From Eleusine coracana subsp. coracana (Eukaryota; Streptophyta; Magnoliopsida; Poales; Poaceae), in NCBI GenBank assembly GCA_032690845.1, contig CM064429.1:17516569-17580568 (forward strand): 64,000 nucleotides of DNA. The letters are read 5' to 3'. How positions within the stretch are numbered: position 1 is the first letter of the stretch; the number at the start of each line of letters is the position of its first letter. Below, piece after piece: positions 43,915 through 56,481 of this stretch. The position numbers and the translations under genes were made by a program. The notes under the pieces are model-generated. The model did no database searches and was not told where the DNA came from. It worked only from the letters and a program-made list of their open reading frames with translations.

Positions 43915-44870
43915 TGATGTGAACAAGGGTTTCCGATCTTCCGAAAGGTTCTTGGTAAGTTGATTTGGTCGGAGGCGACACACAAATCGATCCGGCTTCA
44001 GAACAACACGTTTTAAACCCCGCAATCGCAGCACGACGTCTCCTCTGGTTATCAACCATCCAAAGACGATTGACCTCACCGAGAAGGCTAATCCCTGCCT
44101 GTGAATCAAGAACACAAGCAAGAACAACGAAGAATGCAACACAATTGCAGATGTATGATTAAACTCTCGAAGTTGGGGTCTCACAAACCGATGAACGGCG
44201 AAACTATTTATGAACAGAATTGATCTAAGCAAAACCCGAACCCTAATGGTGCGGCGGCGGCTGTATATAAATACCCTAGGGTCGTGCAAGTCTCTCTGGA
44301 CGCGCCCCTAATTGGGCTCAACTAGATACAAAGCCCAAAGGCCAAAAATAGGCGACGCAGCACCGACACAGATTCTGGACTCTCTCTTGTTTTGACGATT
44401 CCCGATGACTCCGGATGAATTTTGACATGAGGCCGGCGGCATTGGAAAGGTCTTCTCCTTATCTTTCCGTGCATATGTAGAACATCCAAATCTGAGTCCG
44501 TATGCGTCCTGGGCGACTGTTTTAGTACAGACTGGTCCTGGGCCCCAAAACAGACTCGAAATCGGTTTTGATTGGGCCTCCACTTTGGCTTCCAAGCCCT
44601 TGCTGGTCCTCCACGTTCCCAACTCCTTCTACCATCATCTCCTGATCCTCTCCATAGTTTCTAATCATAAAATAATCATTAGGTAGCAAACCATTCTCAA
44701 AAGTAACATATAGCGAAGAACGTAGAAACGAGCTCACCTCTAAATTTAGTCGTCGTGCACGAGCTCTAGTCATTGGACCTTGCAAGTCCAGATTTGAAGG
44801 AGTGTTGTGTATATCCATAGGAGTGATGTCCTCATCATTCAAAACGTAGAATTTATTTTAGATTACATCA
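43915..44870 (-). mobile_element. Ty3/gypsy 3'-end fragment (polyprotein tail plus LTR-like sequence)
   Basis: Minus frame 44842-44522 contains GPMTRARARRLNLEVSSFL, the C-terminal tail typical of a grass Ty3/gypsy polyprotein, followed by LTR-like sequence. That sequence has a TATA box (TATTTATATACAG on minus, about 44262-44274) and a leader with AACCCTAGGG / TTAGGGTTCGG. Boundaries are approximate and no matching second LTR was found. Confidence 0.6.
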
Positions 44871-45280
44871 GAGAGGTTGTTGTTGAAGAGATTGGGACAA
44901 TTTTTTTTGTTCAAATTCTGACAGATAAGTTCCAATTACAAGAAAGCTTGCAAGCAGCTCACTGATGAGTACCCACACATTACTTGGCAACCATGTGTTG
45001 CTCATACAATCAGTTTGATGTTGAAAGACATAGGACATTTTCTGAGGTCATGGATGTAGTGGATAGTGCAAAGTGGATATGCAGATTCTTATATGACCAT
45101 AAAAGGTAAGCACTTGCATAATTCTAAAATAGGTATTTAACAAACTTGTATAGGTGAACTTACTGTGTGCATGTTTTTCAGGCTCCATGCTATGATGAGG
45201 GAGAAGTTTTTGGGATGCCACTAGATTTGGCATAGTTTTCATCTTTTTATAAAGTTTTTGGGACAAGCAAGACAAGTTGA

Positions 45281-47067
45281 AAGGATCATAGTGACCGAGA
45301 GGGGGGGGGGGTGAATCGCGAACTATCTCTATGTACCAATTTTACCAATTTCTAGTGCCAATACACTCAAAACAACTCCTACATAATTCTAGTGATGATC
45401 ACACTAACAAGATAATCCTATGAAAGGAAAGACAACCTATGCATACTAGTGGATCACACAAGTCAATACAACTCCTATGCACTTCTAGTGATCAAGCACG
45501 CCAATGCAACTCCTACACATGCTAGTAATCAAATGCGGAAGCTTAAACACTACTAGCAAGCAAGGAACCTAAACATGCAAGTCTACACGATAATCAACTA
45601 GAACATGACAAGCATACAAGCATGAATAGCACGGTATGAAAAGACTGAAAGGAAAGGCATCAAAGTAAAGAGCAGAGTAAGAGATGGCTCATGATATTTT
45701 TTCCCGAGGTCTCGGAAGGATGGCGCCTTCACCTACTCCTCATTGGACCATTCCCGCCGGAGTCCGGGTCCCTCATGCCATCAAGTGGAGTTCTCGCACA
45801 CGAGCCTGCAATCACTCCTAGAGTGAAGACACGGTGTGCGTCACTGCTGCCACCAAGGCACAAGATCGCCTCCCTCAAGAACTTGCCGGACTCCCGGAGC
45901 CGGCACGGGCGCTTACTAGCGATGCCCCTTTCACCGACGGGCTTAAACCATGTACAAACATGCGACGGCCTTCACAACTGATCATGATAGGCTCGGTCAC
46001 CGACACCTAACCGATCTAGGTCTCATCATAGACCAAGAGTAACAACCAAGATCACACCCTCAAGAACACCCTGGCCTTAGATGTGCAAGATCGCTCCTTG
46101 TTACTCTCACAAGCACTCTCAAGATATCCAATATCCTCTCCTAGTGCTCTCCTCTTTTCCTTTTGGACCTTACCAAATGCTCTCAGGTATTCCACTGGCC
46201 AAGAGAGGTCTCCAAGACCCCAACAATGAAGTTATATAGGCTTCCAACCTCAAACTAACCGTTGCTCCATGAAATCAGCTTTCTGGGCCTACTGCCCGGA
46301 CTGTCTGGTCATTGCCTGACCGGACCATTCGGTCACTGCAGACTTTGGCTCCAACGGCTCTGCCCACTACTGATCTCCTGCTGACCGGACCGTCCGGTCT
46401 GTTTCTCTCTCCAGTCCAGAAACATTTCAGACTCAGCTTCCTCTCTGTCTTGCACAACTCATACTGACTGGACCGTCCGGTCACTATGAATCTTGGCACA
46501 GACAGACTACTCGCTGCTCGCTGTAAGTTCCAAACATGTTCACCTAGTGACCGTACAGTCCGGTCACCATTGACCCCTCTGTCCGGTCACTATGTCCAGA
46601 AGCTGAAACTTGTCATCTTCGCTTGACTTTGTTTTCCGGCTTCTCCGAACAGCTCCTTGGTTTCTCCACTGTCATCTAGTGCCTGTGATTTCACCGAGCT
46701 ACCTTGCACATCACCGACTAGACATGACCTAAGAGAAATGACCTAGACCCCCTTGATAGTCCGGTTTTTCCTATGGACTCAAAGCCCTAACAAGTAGACA
46801 AGTGTTCCCAACACTTGCTCCATAGCTTGTCCTCAGCTTTGATCCAACTCCATCAACCCTTGGACTCCATCAAGCTCACCAAGCCTCCATGATTGTGATC
46901 ATTGTCATCAATCGCCAAGGCAACCGTCATCCATATGATTTGGAGTAGAGATTTAATGATGGTTCCTACATAGACAATACTCATATAGACATTAGTCATA
47001 TTTCATGTTTGTCATTCATCACTAAAACATCATACCTTAGGGTGACCTCATTGGTCATGATCCTTAC
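45281..47067. mobile_element. Non-autonomous TIR element in hAT transposase (MULE-like)
   Basis: Ends AAGGATCATAGTGACC and, reversed, GTAAGGATCATGACC. Flanking 9-bp duplication ACAAGTTGA (45272-45280) / ACAAGTTCA (47068-47076) with one mismatch. The right copy restores the hAT codons for DKF, confirming the insertion point. A G run at about 45301-45310 lies near the left end. No transposase is seen. The 9-bp duplication suggests Mutator superfamily; the short TIR makes this tentative. Confidence 0.65.
46294..46590. repeat. Cluster of GGACCGTCCGGTC-type palindromes
   Basis: Five or six copies of the near-palindrome GACCGGACCGTCCGGTC with mutations, at about 46294, 46317, 46382, 46466, 46549 and 46577, spaced 25-85 bp apart. 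Confidence 0.75.
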
Positions 47068-48626
47068 ACAAGTTCAAGGCATGGATGATATCTGATGAGT
47101 GGACCAACAACCAATAGAAGAATGAAAAAGATCATGAGTTTACATATGATTGCTTGACAAGCAGGCAATGGTGGAATAACATGGAATTGGTGTTGAAAGC
47201 TGTCACACCAATCTACCGTGTGCTTCGCTATGCTGATCAACAAAAGACTTGATGCATATCTGGATTTGTTCCAAAAGTGTTAAATGATGTAGATGAATAG
47301 CATGCTAAATTAAGCGATCAACAAAATCTACTCGAAAGGATAATTAGAGTAATCAACTCTAGACTTCGATATATGGCCAATTCTACTCTCATGCTTGCAG
47401 ATAATGGCTGACATGACAATCTGTTTAATACATGTTCTTCTCAGTGGTATAAATTTGTAATATTGTTGTACCCTTTTGTGTAGCTGCTGGACCTGACCCT
47501 GAAGCTCTGTGCAGGTCCAAACTTGCAAAAAAGGTAAGTGCTAAGCTTGCTGTAACATTAGCATTCCAGAAACTTGCTAGCTCATCCATGAAAGCATCTC
47601 TTGCAATTGAACAATATGCTATGTTTGCCCCCAAAGAGAGGGTTGTTTGGAGGAGAAGAGGCTAGGAAAGCAGCACTTAGTAGCCGTATGACTGCAGCTG
47701 ATTGGTGGGATTCATTTGGAGGTCAGTATAAAGAACTACATAAGCTTGCACATCATATTGTTTCACAATGCATGTCATCTAGTGGATGTGAGCGAAACTG
47801 GAGTATTTTTGCTTTGGTTCATACCAAATTGAGAAATCGGTTAGTATATGACAAGCTACACAAACTGGTTTATGTGCACTACAATCTGAAACTGCGAATC
47901 CAACATTTTAAAGCTGACTTGCTTACCTTTCAAGAAATGCAATCTGATCCTTCTAGCATCTTGATGGATGTTGCTCTATATGATGAAGACAAGCCAATCA
48001 TGGAGTGGCTCTCAAACTCTATGAGTGAATCTCAGCCAATTCTGGATGAATATGATGACAATATGCCTGAAACCCCCAACCCTAGCAGTTGGTCGTTGAT
48101 GAGTTAGAAATGGAGGCAGATGAATTGGCCTCATTTAATAGGAAGCTTTCATTCGACTCAGAGAAAAATAGTAACAAGAAAAGGAAGATCAGATGGGAGG
48201 AAGATGAATAAGGTAGTGCAGATGATTATGAGCCAAACCATCAAAATGATAACGACATCCTAATATATGATGTGGAGACAACAGGGGAAAGTAGTTCTGA
48301 TGAGAGTGAACATGATGGTGAGTTTTAACTTTCAGTACAACTGACAACAGGGGAAAGTAGTTCTTGAGAATACTATTTGTTGCATAAATGATGGTCTTGC
48401 TGGCAGTGAAGGGGCCTGTGGCAATGGTGGTATTGGTGGAGATGCAAATAAAGCTGCTGCTACTAGAGTTTGTGGTACAACTGACATCATTTCATATATA
48501 TGATGCTTTAAACATTATGGGTACATATATGCTAAATGATGAATATTGTACACTTTTAGGTGCTACACTTTAGGGATCAACATCTCGCCATCGAAAATCA
48601 AAGAGGACTTTCATGGTACATATTAC

Positions 48627-49585
48627 TGTTAGGTAATTAGGCATTTTTATGTTAAATTTAATCCATATTAATCACAGCAAGTGTATGATCACAGTTTTCA
48701 CAAAACCGAAATTACTAGTTAAGATCGCAACAAAACTAGTAAATACAATAAGGGTGAGAGTGTACCCTACGGAGGACCAGTGCCGGGGGCACCGGCGGCT
48801 CCATTCGCAGCAGTCATGGTACGTCGCTTGATAGTTGATGCAGGAAGAGATCGATGCAGTGGAGTCCCTCGAACAGCTCCTGGGGTGCGCGGCCCGGGAA
48901 GACATGAGCGGTCACGCCGTCAAGCGCTCCCTAAAAACCTGATTGCCCGCACCACCCGCGTAGGTGTCACCTTGCGGGAAAGGTTCCGGAGGCCTGCTCT
49001 CCCGAAGCTCTATGCGCGCGGATCGCCGGGACGGAGAAGGCTCGGAAGGCAACTCGAGAGGAAGATGGAAGTTCGTGGCTAACCAAGGTAACCTTTGTGC
49101 GAGGCCAGAGGAAGCTTATATACTGGTTGCTGGGTTAATGGAAATAATGCCTCCGCAATCAACATCGTAACAGAAGGAATAAATGTCATTAATTCCTTTG
49201 CGTAACGGGCACATTAATCACGTGACTGTTTGCAAAATTAAAACGCTCCCAGCCAGCCAGACTCGACTTGACTCGACACACACATAGCAGCCAGCCTTGT
49301 GTCGCCTCGCCTCGCCTCGCCTCGCCTCGTCATGTCACGCACGCAGGCACAACCCGGCACGACACGGCTCGGCTCGGCTCGGTGGCGGCGGCGGCGCGCG
49401 TGTGTGGCTCGCCCTTGGCCTCTCTCAACTTCTCTAGGAGACATACTATAATTCCACCTAATAAGTTGGGAGATTTAATGATAGGAATCCCATGTGGGAC
49501 TAAATCAATACAACATTAAATATGGGCCTAGACTTATTAGAATTAATACGAATAATATGGGCTTAAAGGCCCATAATATTCAACA
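48627..49585 (-). repeat. 3' LTR of Copia element
   Basis: 959 bp, bounded TGTTAGG…CAACA on plus. It contains a CGCCT pentanucleotide run (about 49303-49328) that is shorter or absent in the other LTR. Small frames in both orientations are not genes. Confidence 0.85.
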
Positions 49586-50125
49586 ATCCCCATGAAGTCT
49601 AGTGCTCATAGAAAATGCTCTCAGAAACTTCCTCTTGTTTGATATATCAGTGTTTCGATGAAGACTGTTAAGTTGAACATCCACCTACAATAAGGATTAT
49701 GCCTTTTCACAACTGACCAATGGACCATGCCTTGAATTGACAGTTTTGTGCGAAAGAAGGATTCACCCAAGTCCTTTACTGATACAAGGTTGCCTTGAGC
49801 ATCCCCTCTAGTTGGAGCATATAAGTCATACTCCTGGCTCTTTCATGAGTATCTAGAAATTCCCATCATTTCACGGACTGTGACTAGCAGTCGAACTCAT
49901 ATAGGTGCATTCCTTAGGAGATATCCTGTAGGCTGATATCTCTGCTTCTCATAAGCCATTGGAACACATTAAGGTAAAACTAACCTGCCATACAGTATAG
50001 GAAAGAAGTACATCTGAGATGGACCAGTAACGGGTCTTTCCTCTCAAACTAGTTCCAGCTTGTTTCTCTATTTCAGTTCACGGGATCTCCGATCACGTGG
50101 AATGAATTGCCACTGAAACAGTCCA

Positions 50126-53100
50126 TCAGGTGGGTCTCACGACCATCTCACTCGATGCACTATCTATCACGTTACATGACAACCCCTTTGTAAATTGATC
50201 TGCCAGATTTTTAGACGTATGGACATAGTCCAACGCTATTACTCTAAAGTTTCTCATCTTCCTAACAGATTTCAACCGCCTTTTGACATGCCTAGAAGAC
50301 TTCATGTTATCCTTACAGCTGTTCACCTTGACTATCATAGTTTGATTGTCACAGTTCATGGAGATAGATAGTATAGGTTTTTCAACCACCGGTAAATCCA
50401 TAAGGAAATCACGAAGCCATTCAGCCTCAATACTAGCACTGTCTAATGCTGTTAATTCTGCTTTCATGGTTGACCTTGTTAAGATGGTCTGCTTGCAAGA
50501 CTTCCAGGAAACAGCGCCACCTCCGAGTAGAAACACATTACCACTCGTGGCATACATCTCATTAGTATCAGATATCCAGTTGGCATCATAATAACCCTCT
50601 AGTACCCTCGGATACCCGGTATACTGAATGCCTAGCTCATTGTATCCTTTAGGTAACGCATTACTCTCTTAAGAGCATGCCAATGATCATCTCCCGGGTT
50701 TAATACAAACTGGCTCAATTTTCTCACATCAAAAGAGATGTCAGGCCTTGTAGCGTTAGCTAAGTACATGAGTGAACCTATGATTTGGGAGTATCTTAGT
50801 TGATCCATTGCTATTCTCCGATTTTTCCTCAATAGCACATAAGGGTCATAAGGGGTTGGAGCAGATTGATAGTCGCTAAACTCGAAGCGATTCAAGATCT
50901 TTTCCACGTAGTGGGACTGCACAAGAGTGACCTCACCATTACCTTCTTTAATTAGCTTGATGTTAAGGATAACATCAGCTTCTCCCAAATCTTTCATCTC
51001 AAAGTTATTCGACAAAAAATCTTTTACCTCCTTAATCACATTAAGGTTGGTCCCAAAGATTAAAATGTCATCAATATACAAACACAAGATAACTCCTTCG
51101 CCCCCACCATACCGATAATATACACATTTTTCAGCTTCATTCATAGCAAAGTCGGCCGATATCAAAGTTCTTTCGAACTTCTCGTGCCATTGCTTAGGTG
51201 CTTGTTTTAGGCCGTATAGGGATTTCATCAATTTACACACAAATCCCTTTTGACCATTAATTACAAATCCATCGGGCTGATCCATATAGATCTCCTCCTC
51301 TAACTCTCCATGTAGGAAAGCTGTCTTAATGTCCATCTAGTGGACGAGAAGACCATGTGAGGCTGCCAAGGAAAGTAATACTCAAATTGTGGTCAAACGA
51401 GCGACAAGTGAATAAGTGTCAAAATAATCTTCACCTTCCTTTTGTGAATATCCCTTTACCACAAGCCTTGCCTTGTACCGCTCTATAGTACCATCACGCC
51501 TCAGCTTCTTCTTAAACACCCATTTGCATCCCATAGGTTTGCAACCATAAGGATGCTCAATGACTTCCCAAGTATCATTGGACATAATTTAATCCATCTC
51601 GCTCCTTACTGCTTTCTTCCATAGGTCAGCATCAGGAGAGGAATATGCCTCCTCAACGGTACCGGGTGAGTCATCCACAAGGTACACAATGAAGTCATCG
51701 CCAAAGGATTTTGAAATCTTCTGTCTCTTACTCTTTCGATTGACTACATTGTCATCCTTCTCAGGATTTTCCACATGGGGTTCCTCATTGTGTATAACCG
51801 GTGTAAAAATCTCATGGGGAATTATAGAATCATGATCAGAAATGCTATGTTCAGTCTTCATGGGAAAATTGCTCTAAACAAATGTAGTGTCTCTGGACTC
51901 AAAAATTGTACCGACCACCATGTCAGGTACTTTAGATTTAATAACTAAGAACCTACAACCCACGCTATTGAAGGCATAACTTAGGAAAATACAATCAACG
52001 GTTTTAGGTCCAAGTTTGCGCTTCTTATTGATTGGCACATTCACCATAGCCAAACAACCCCAAGTGCGCAAATATGAGAGGTTTACTTTCCTTTTGAACC
52101 ATTCCTCAAATGGTAAAATTTTCTTATTCTTTATGGGCACTCTATTCAGGACATGACATGCTGTCAATATTGCCTCATCCTACCATTCCTTAGAAAGCCC
52201 CATAGTCTCTAACATGGCGTCAACCAAATCTGTTAGAGTGCGGTTCTTTCGTTCGGCGATCCCATTGGATTCAGGTGAGTAGGGTGGTGTCATCTCAGAA
52301 TAATTCCATGCTCAGCGCAGAAGTCAGAAAATTCATTGGAAAGATATTCTCCACTGCGATCAGACCTTAATCGTTTTATTTTCCTCTCAAGTCCGTTTTC
52401 TACTTCAGCTTTATAGATCTTAAAATAATGTAACACTTCATCTTTTATTTTTAACAAATAAATATAGCAAAAACGGGAACAATCATCTATCAGAGTCATG
52501 AAGTATCTTTTGCCACCTTTAGTCAACTCGTCATTCATTTCGCACAGATCGGTATGAACAAATTCTAATGTCTCTAAGTTCCTCGCCTCCGCATCCTTAT
52601 GAGGCTTACGAGGTTGCTTAGATTGCATGCAAGCATGACATTTGGAACCTTTGACTAAATTAAATTTAGGAATTAAATTCAAATTTGCAAACCGTGACAT
52701 ACACCCGAAGTTAACATGACAAAGCCGTGAATGCCAAATATTCGACTCATTCAAAATCAAGACATTGTTCATAACATTATTACAGACATTATCATGTAAA
52801 AAAAAGCGGAACAAGCCTCAGCATACATATTCTTTTCTAACAAATATCCCATACTTAGAAAGTACACATTTATTCGACTCAAGAATAATTTTATAACCAT
52901 CTCTATATAGTAGAGAGCCACTAACTAGATTTTTCTTGATGGAGGGGACATGTTAGACGTTCTTCAAAAACACGGTCTTTCCCGAAGTAAGATTCAAATC
53001 GACCGTACCAACACCAAGAACACGCGCATGCGACCCGTTTCCCATCAACAATGCTCCAGTCACGCCGGCCTGATAAGAAGAAAATAAAGAAATATCAGCA

Positions 53101-54300
53101 CACATATGAACATTAGCCCCAGAGTCCATCCACTATTCAGGCGAATGACAAGTTGAAAGAACAGTAGGTAAAAAATTACTGTACCCTGATGTTCCTGCAG
53201 TCTCGCTAATTACCATGTTTGCTGATTTCTTTGGTTGGATAAATTTGCGGTCTAGGCATGTACTTGCCCAATGCTCACTGCTACCACCGCAAACAAAACA
53301 ACCCTCATTTTCTTTTCCTTTTTTCTTTTTAAAGGTGGTAGTCTGCTTTGGCTTCTCTTTCTTTTCCTGCTTCTTCTTTTTATTGCGAGGTGCATTGGAA
53401 TTATTTTTCTTCTGCGCCACATTGGTGGCAGAAGACTCAACGCCGTTTCCGCGCATGTCTTTTGCTCTCGCCCTCTCCTCAACATCAAGAGTCCCAATAA
53501 GGTCAGCCACGCTAAACTCTTGTCTCTTGTGTTTTAGAGAAGTAGCAAAATTCTTCTAAGAAGGTGGTAATTTAGAGATAATACCTCCAGCCACAAACTT
53601 GTCATGCAGCACACAAGGAAATTGTTCGAGTTCTTTTGCCAATGCCTGTACTTCATGAGCTTGTTCAACTATAGAACGGTTCTCAACCCTCTTGTAGTCA
53701 AACATTTGCTCCATGACGTAGAGCTCACTTCCAACATCAAAGACACCGAATTTAGCATCCAATGCATCCCACAATTCCTTGGCAGTTTTACATGTGATGT
53801 AGGAGTCAACGTATTTGTCAGTGAGAGCGCTAATCATGGCGCCTCGAAATAGGTTATCGGATGCCACGAACGCACTCTCCTCTTCAAGAGTGAACTGTTC
53901 GGGCTTCCCCTGTGCAGCGTGATCGCAGTTCATCGCTGTCAATCACAGTATCATCCGTGCACGTCACCTCTTGTAAAACATGCCATCAAAGTCATCGGGT
54001 TTCAACGCAACAGCAAATCCTCTAACAGAAAAATACCTATCAGGTTTTTGGATTGTTAGGTAATTAGGTATTTTCATGTTAAATTTAATCCATATTAATC
54101 GCAGCAAGTGTATGATCACAGTTTTCACAAAACTGGAATTACTAGTTAAGATCGTAACAAAACTAGTAAATACAAGAAGGGTGAGAGTGTACCCTATGGA
54201 GGGACCAGTGCCAGGGACACCGGCGGCTCCATTCGCACCAGTCATGGTACGTCGCTTGATAGTTGATGCAGGAAGAGGTTGATGCAGTGCACTCACTCAA
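50126..54300 (-). pseudogene. Copia gag-pol pseudogene
   Basis: Read leftward. Gag (about 54300-53150) has DYKRVENRSIVEQAHEVQ and a zinc knuckle C-X2-C-X5-H-X4-C, one residue longer than usual. A protease region (WMDSGANVHMC) lies near 53100-53140. The integrase HHCC finger and catalytic core follow (52814-52290, HTDLCEM, LRSDRSGEY), with the region of the final Glu damaged (SPNERTAL). Then RT (51585-50632; FLHGELEEEIYMDQPDGF, YIDDILIFG) and RNase H (50557-50126; STMKAELTALDSASIEAEWL, DQFTKGL). At least eight in-frame stops or frame changes separate the pieces. Confidence 0.9.
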
Positions 54301-54924
54301 ACAGCTCCTGGGGTGCGCGCGCCGGGAAGACGTGAGCAGACGCACCGTCAAGCGCTTCCCAAAAATCTGATTGCCCGTATTACCCGAGCAGGTGTCATCT
54401 TGCGGGAAAGGTTCCGAAGGTCTGCTCTCCCAAAGCTCCGTGCGCGTGGATCGCTGGGACGGGGAAGGCTCAGAAGGCAACTCGAGAGGAAGATGGAAGT
54501 TCGTGGCTAACCAGGGTAATCTTTGTGCGAGGCCAGGGGAAGCTTATATATTGGTTGCTGGGTTAATGGAAATAATGCCTCCGCAATCAACACCGTAACG
54601 GAATGAATAAATATCATTAATTCCTTTGCGTAACGAGCACATTAATCACGCGACCGTTTCTAAAATTAAAACGCTCCCAGCCAGACTTGACACGCACGCC
54701 CGCCTTGGCACGGCTCGGCTCGGCGGTGGCGCGCACGCGCGTCTGGCTCGTCCTTGGCCTCTCTCAACTTCTCTAGGGGATATACTATAATTTCACCTAA
54801 TAAGTTGAAAGATTTAATAATAGAAATCCCATGTAAGACTAAATCAATATAGCATTAAATATGGGCCTAGACTTATTAGAATTAATACGGATAATATGGG
54901 CTTAAAGGCCCATAATATTCAACA
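54054..54924 (-). repeat. 5' LTR of Copia element
   Basis: 871 bp, about 90% similar to 48627-49585 by eye. It is shorter mainly by loss of the GC-rich CGCCT/CGGCT repeat stretch. The expected initiator-Met primer site is not obvious beside it. Confidence 0.85.
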
Positions 54925-56481
54925 TTATCAGCAGTATTTTACTGGTGATAATCTAAAGGGTAGTTTTGTAATTGGTACGAAAGTACAATGGAATTATGGA
55001 ATATTATTGAGTAAATTGCCGACGATCGCTGTAGATGTGAGACACCAGGCCTCAATCACGTTACTTTAGCGCCGTTGTATCGATAATACCCGCGAGCCTC
55101 ATTAATCTTTTCGAGTTCCATCCCTCGTTCCTTGCCATCAGCCCTGCACCCCAGGCGAGTCAATCACGGGCATCACGGCGAACTGGCAACGGTTCGATGA
55201 AGTATGACGGTGAGAAGCAACAGAGCGCACAGGTTTCAGACTTTCAGTAATGGTTGGTGGTGCGTGAGGACTGACCATCACATTCGCTGTTGCATCGTTT
55301 GTCCCCTGCTGCAACCGTTTGACAAGCCATCGCCGGTAGTAGATGATTTACAAGCTACAACATCAGTGAAGGATCTATGTAATTGTAGAATCCTCAACAT
55401 TTGTTGTGTACGATTTCATTGCCATGCCTAATGAAATGCAACATGATAGATCAATGATGGACTATGATTAATCTTATGTTGAACTTGACAACTGAATTGT
55501 TGATAAGATCAGTATGTAGTGTTCTGGACATTGTCATCGATGAGTCCAGAGAGGCCACGGCGGAGGCTCACATGCTTTTCACCGGCAGGCATGGCAGGGA
55601 CGAACCAGCAAATGGAGTCCCTATTCCGGATAGACATGCTAAAGGACAAGGCGGCGTTGACCACCGGTAGGGGCTCTGGCAAACTCGCCGCTAGCTACCG
55701 CCGCCGCCCCCCAAGAACAGCAAATTGCAGAGAGCACGATGATGCGATTAAAACATCATTATCAATATATAACAGTTATAATTATGATATTCAATTTTCC
55801 AGTAATACCCCAGTAAAAAAGTTACTACTTGAAATTACTTGTGGTACTAGTGGTGGGAGGGTAACTAATCTGGATCGTCGGATTTAAATTATCCTCAAAT
55901 CAAAAAGGCAGAAGACAGTATCTGTCAAGGGGCTCTACTCTATTTAAAAGGTTGAACTCTAGTCCTTCCTTAGTTCTTATCTACAAGTTGAATCTTGATT
56001 TAGTAGTCAGATTCTTTAATGTCTCCAAATGACGGCACTTGTAGGGAACTAGTCATCCAAGCCTCCGATGAGAAAATGGCCCGCTTTTGCTGAATCCTTT
56101 TGTTGGTGAATCAGTCCCACGACTGACCACTGAAGTAGTAATTACTGTTTTAATGAAACTTCCTTTAAGAAATGTAATATTTTGGACTATGTACTGCTGA
56201 TTTAACATGTGACATGCCACAAACTTTGACCAATTGTCTGTATGCTTCTTAACGTAAAGAACCAATCGAATGTATGTAATGAAGCTATGCTATGTCTCAA
56301 TTTGTCATTATTTTGTACAATTTGCAATGTTCAACGATTAGGGTATAATTTTGACACAAATATTTTAACTTTTTTTTGAGTTTTTGAATCATTTTTTTGA
56401 ATTTTTTCCGATATTTCTGAAAATCGTGTTTACCAGTGACCTCCGAGAAAAAATTTTACCGGTAAATTTTTCGCAGGGCTA
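54925..56481 (+). other. 3' non-coding part of hAT element
   Basis: No gene seen. Ends in the CGGTAAATTTTTCGCAGGGC terminal sequence. A separate small insertion may occupy about 55740-55900, but its ends are unclear. Confidence 0.5.

Larger units (their letters stand above)
43694..48330 (+). pseudogene. hAT transposase pseudogene
   Basis: Pieces in order. A possible first exon 43694-43814 (Ala/Thr-rich, GTAAGT donor). A DUF659-like segment 44890-45280 (VMDVVDSAKWICRFLYDHKR, then LHAMMREKFLGC). A segment 47072-47250 (EKDHEFTYDCLTSRQWWNNM, YRVLRYADQQK). Then the hAT C-terminal dimerisation domain 47680-48110 (SGCERNWSIFALVHTKLRNR, YVHYNLKLR), and an acidic tail. Frameshifts, stops and two insertions inside the coding sequence kill it; one insertion splits the codons of DKF near 45280/47068. 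The BED zinc finger is not visible, being lost or displaced by the insertion at 43915-44870. Confidence 0.8.
48627..54924 (-). mobile_element. Copia LTR retrotransposon, complete but inactivated
   Basis: LTRs at 48627-49585 and 54054-54924, with a minus-strand interior of gag, protease, integrase, RT and RNase H in Copia order. The polypurine tract CTTCATGGGGAT (minus, 49586-49597) precedes the 3' LTR. Flanks ATTAC (48622-48626) and TTATC/ATTAT on the right do not give a clean 5-bp duplication. It sits in the 3' part of the hAT element. Confidence 0.9.
43266..56481 (+). mobile_element. hAT element with nested insertions
   Basis: The left end TAGGCCTGTGAAAAATTT and the reversed right end TAGCCCTGCGAAAAATTT match at 16 of 18 positions. 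Both continue into CGGTAAA-type subterminal repeats. The 8-bp duplication is not conserved (GCGCTGGC against GGCCTCCC). A hAT transposase pseudogene in plus orientation lies inside. It was 4-5 kb before insertions of a gypsy tail, a TIR element and a Copia element. Confidence 0.75.

Noticed and set aside
46294..46590. CRISPR-like array
   Set aside because: Repeats are diverged palindromes with uneven spacing in a plant genome; not CRISPR.
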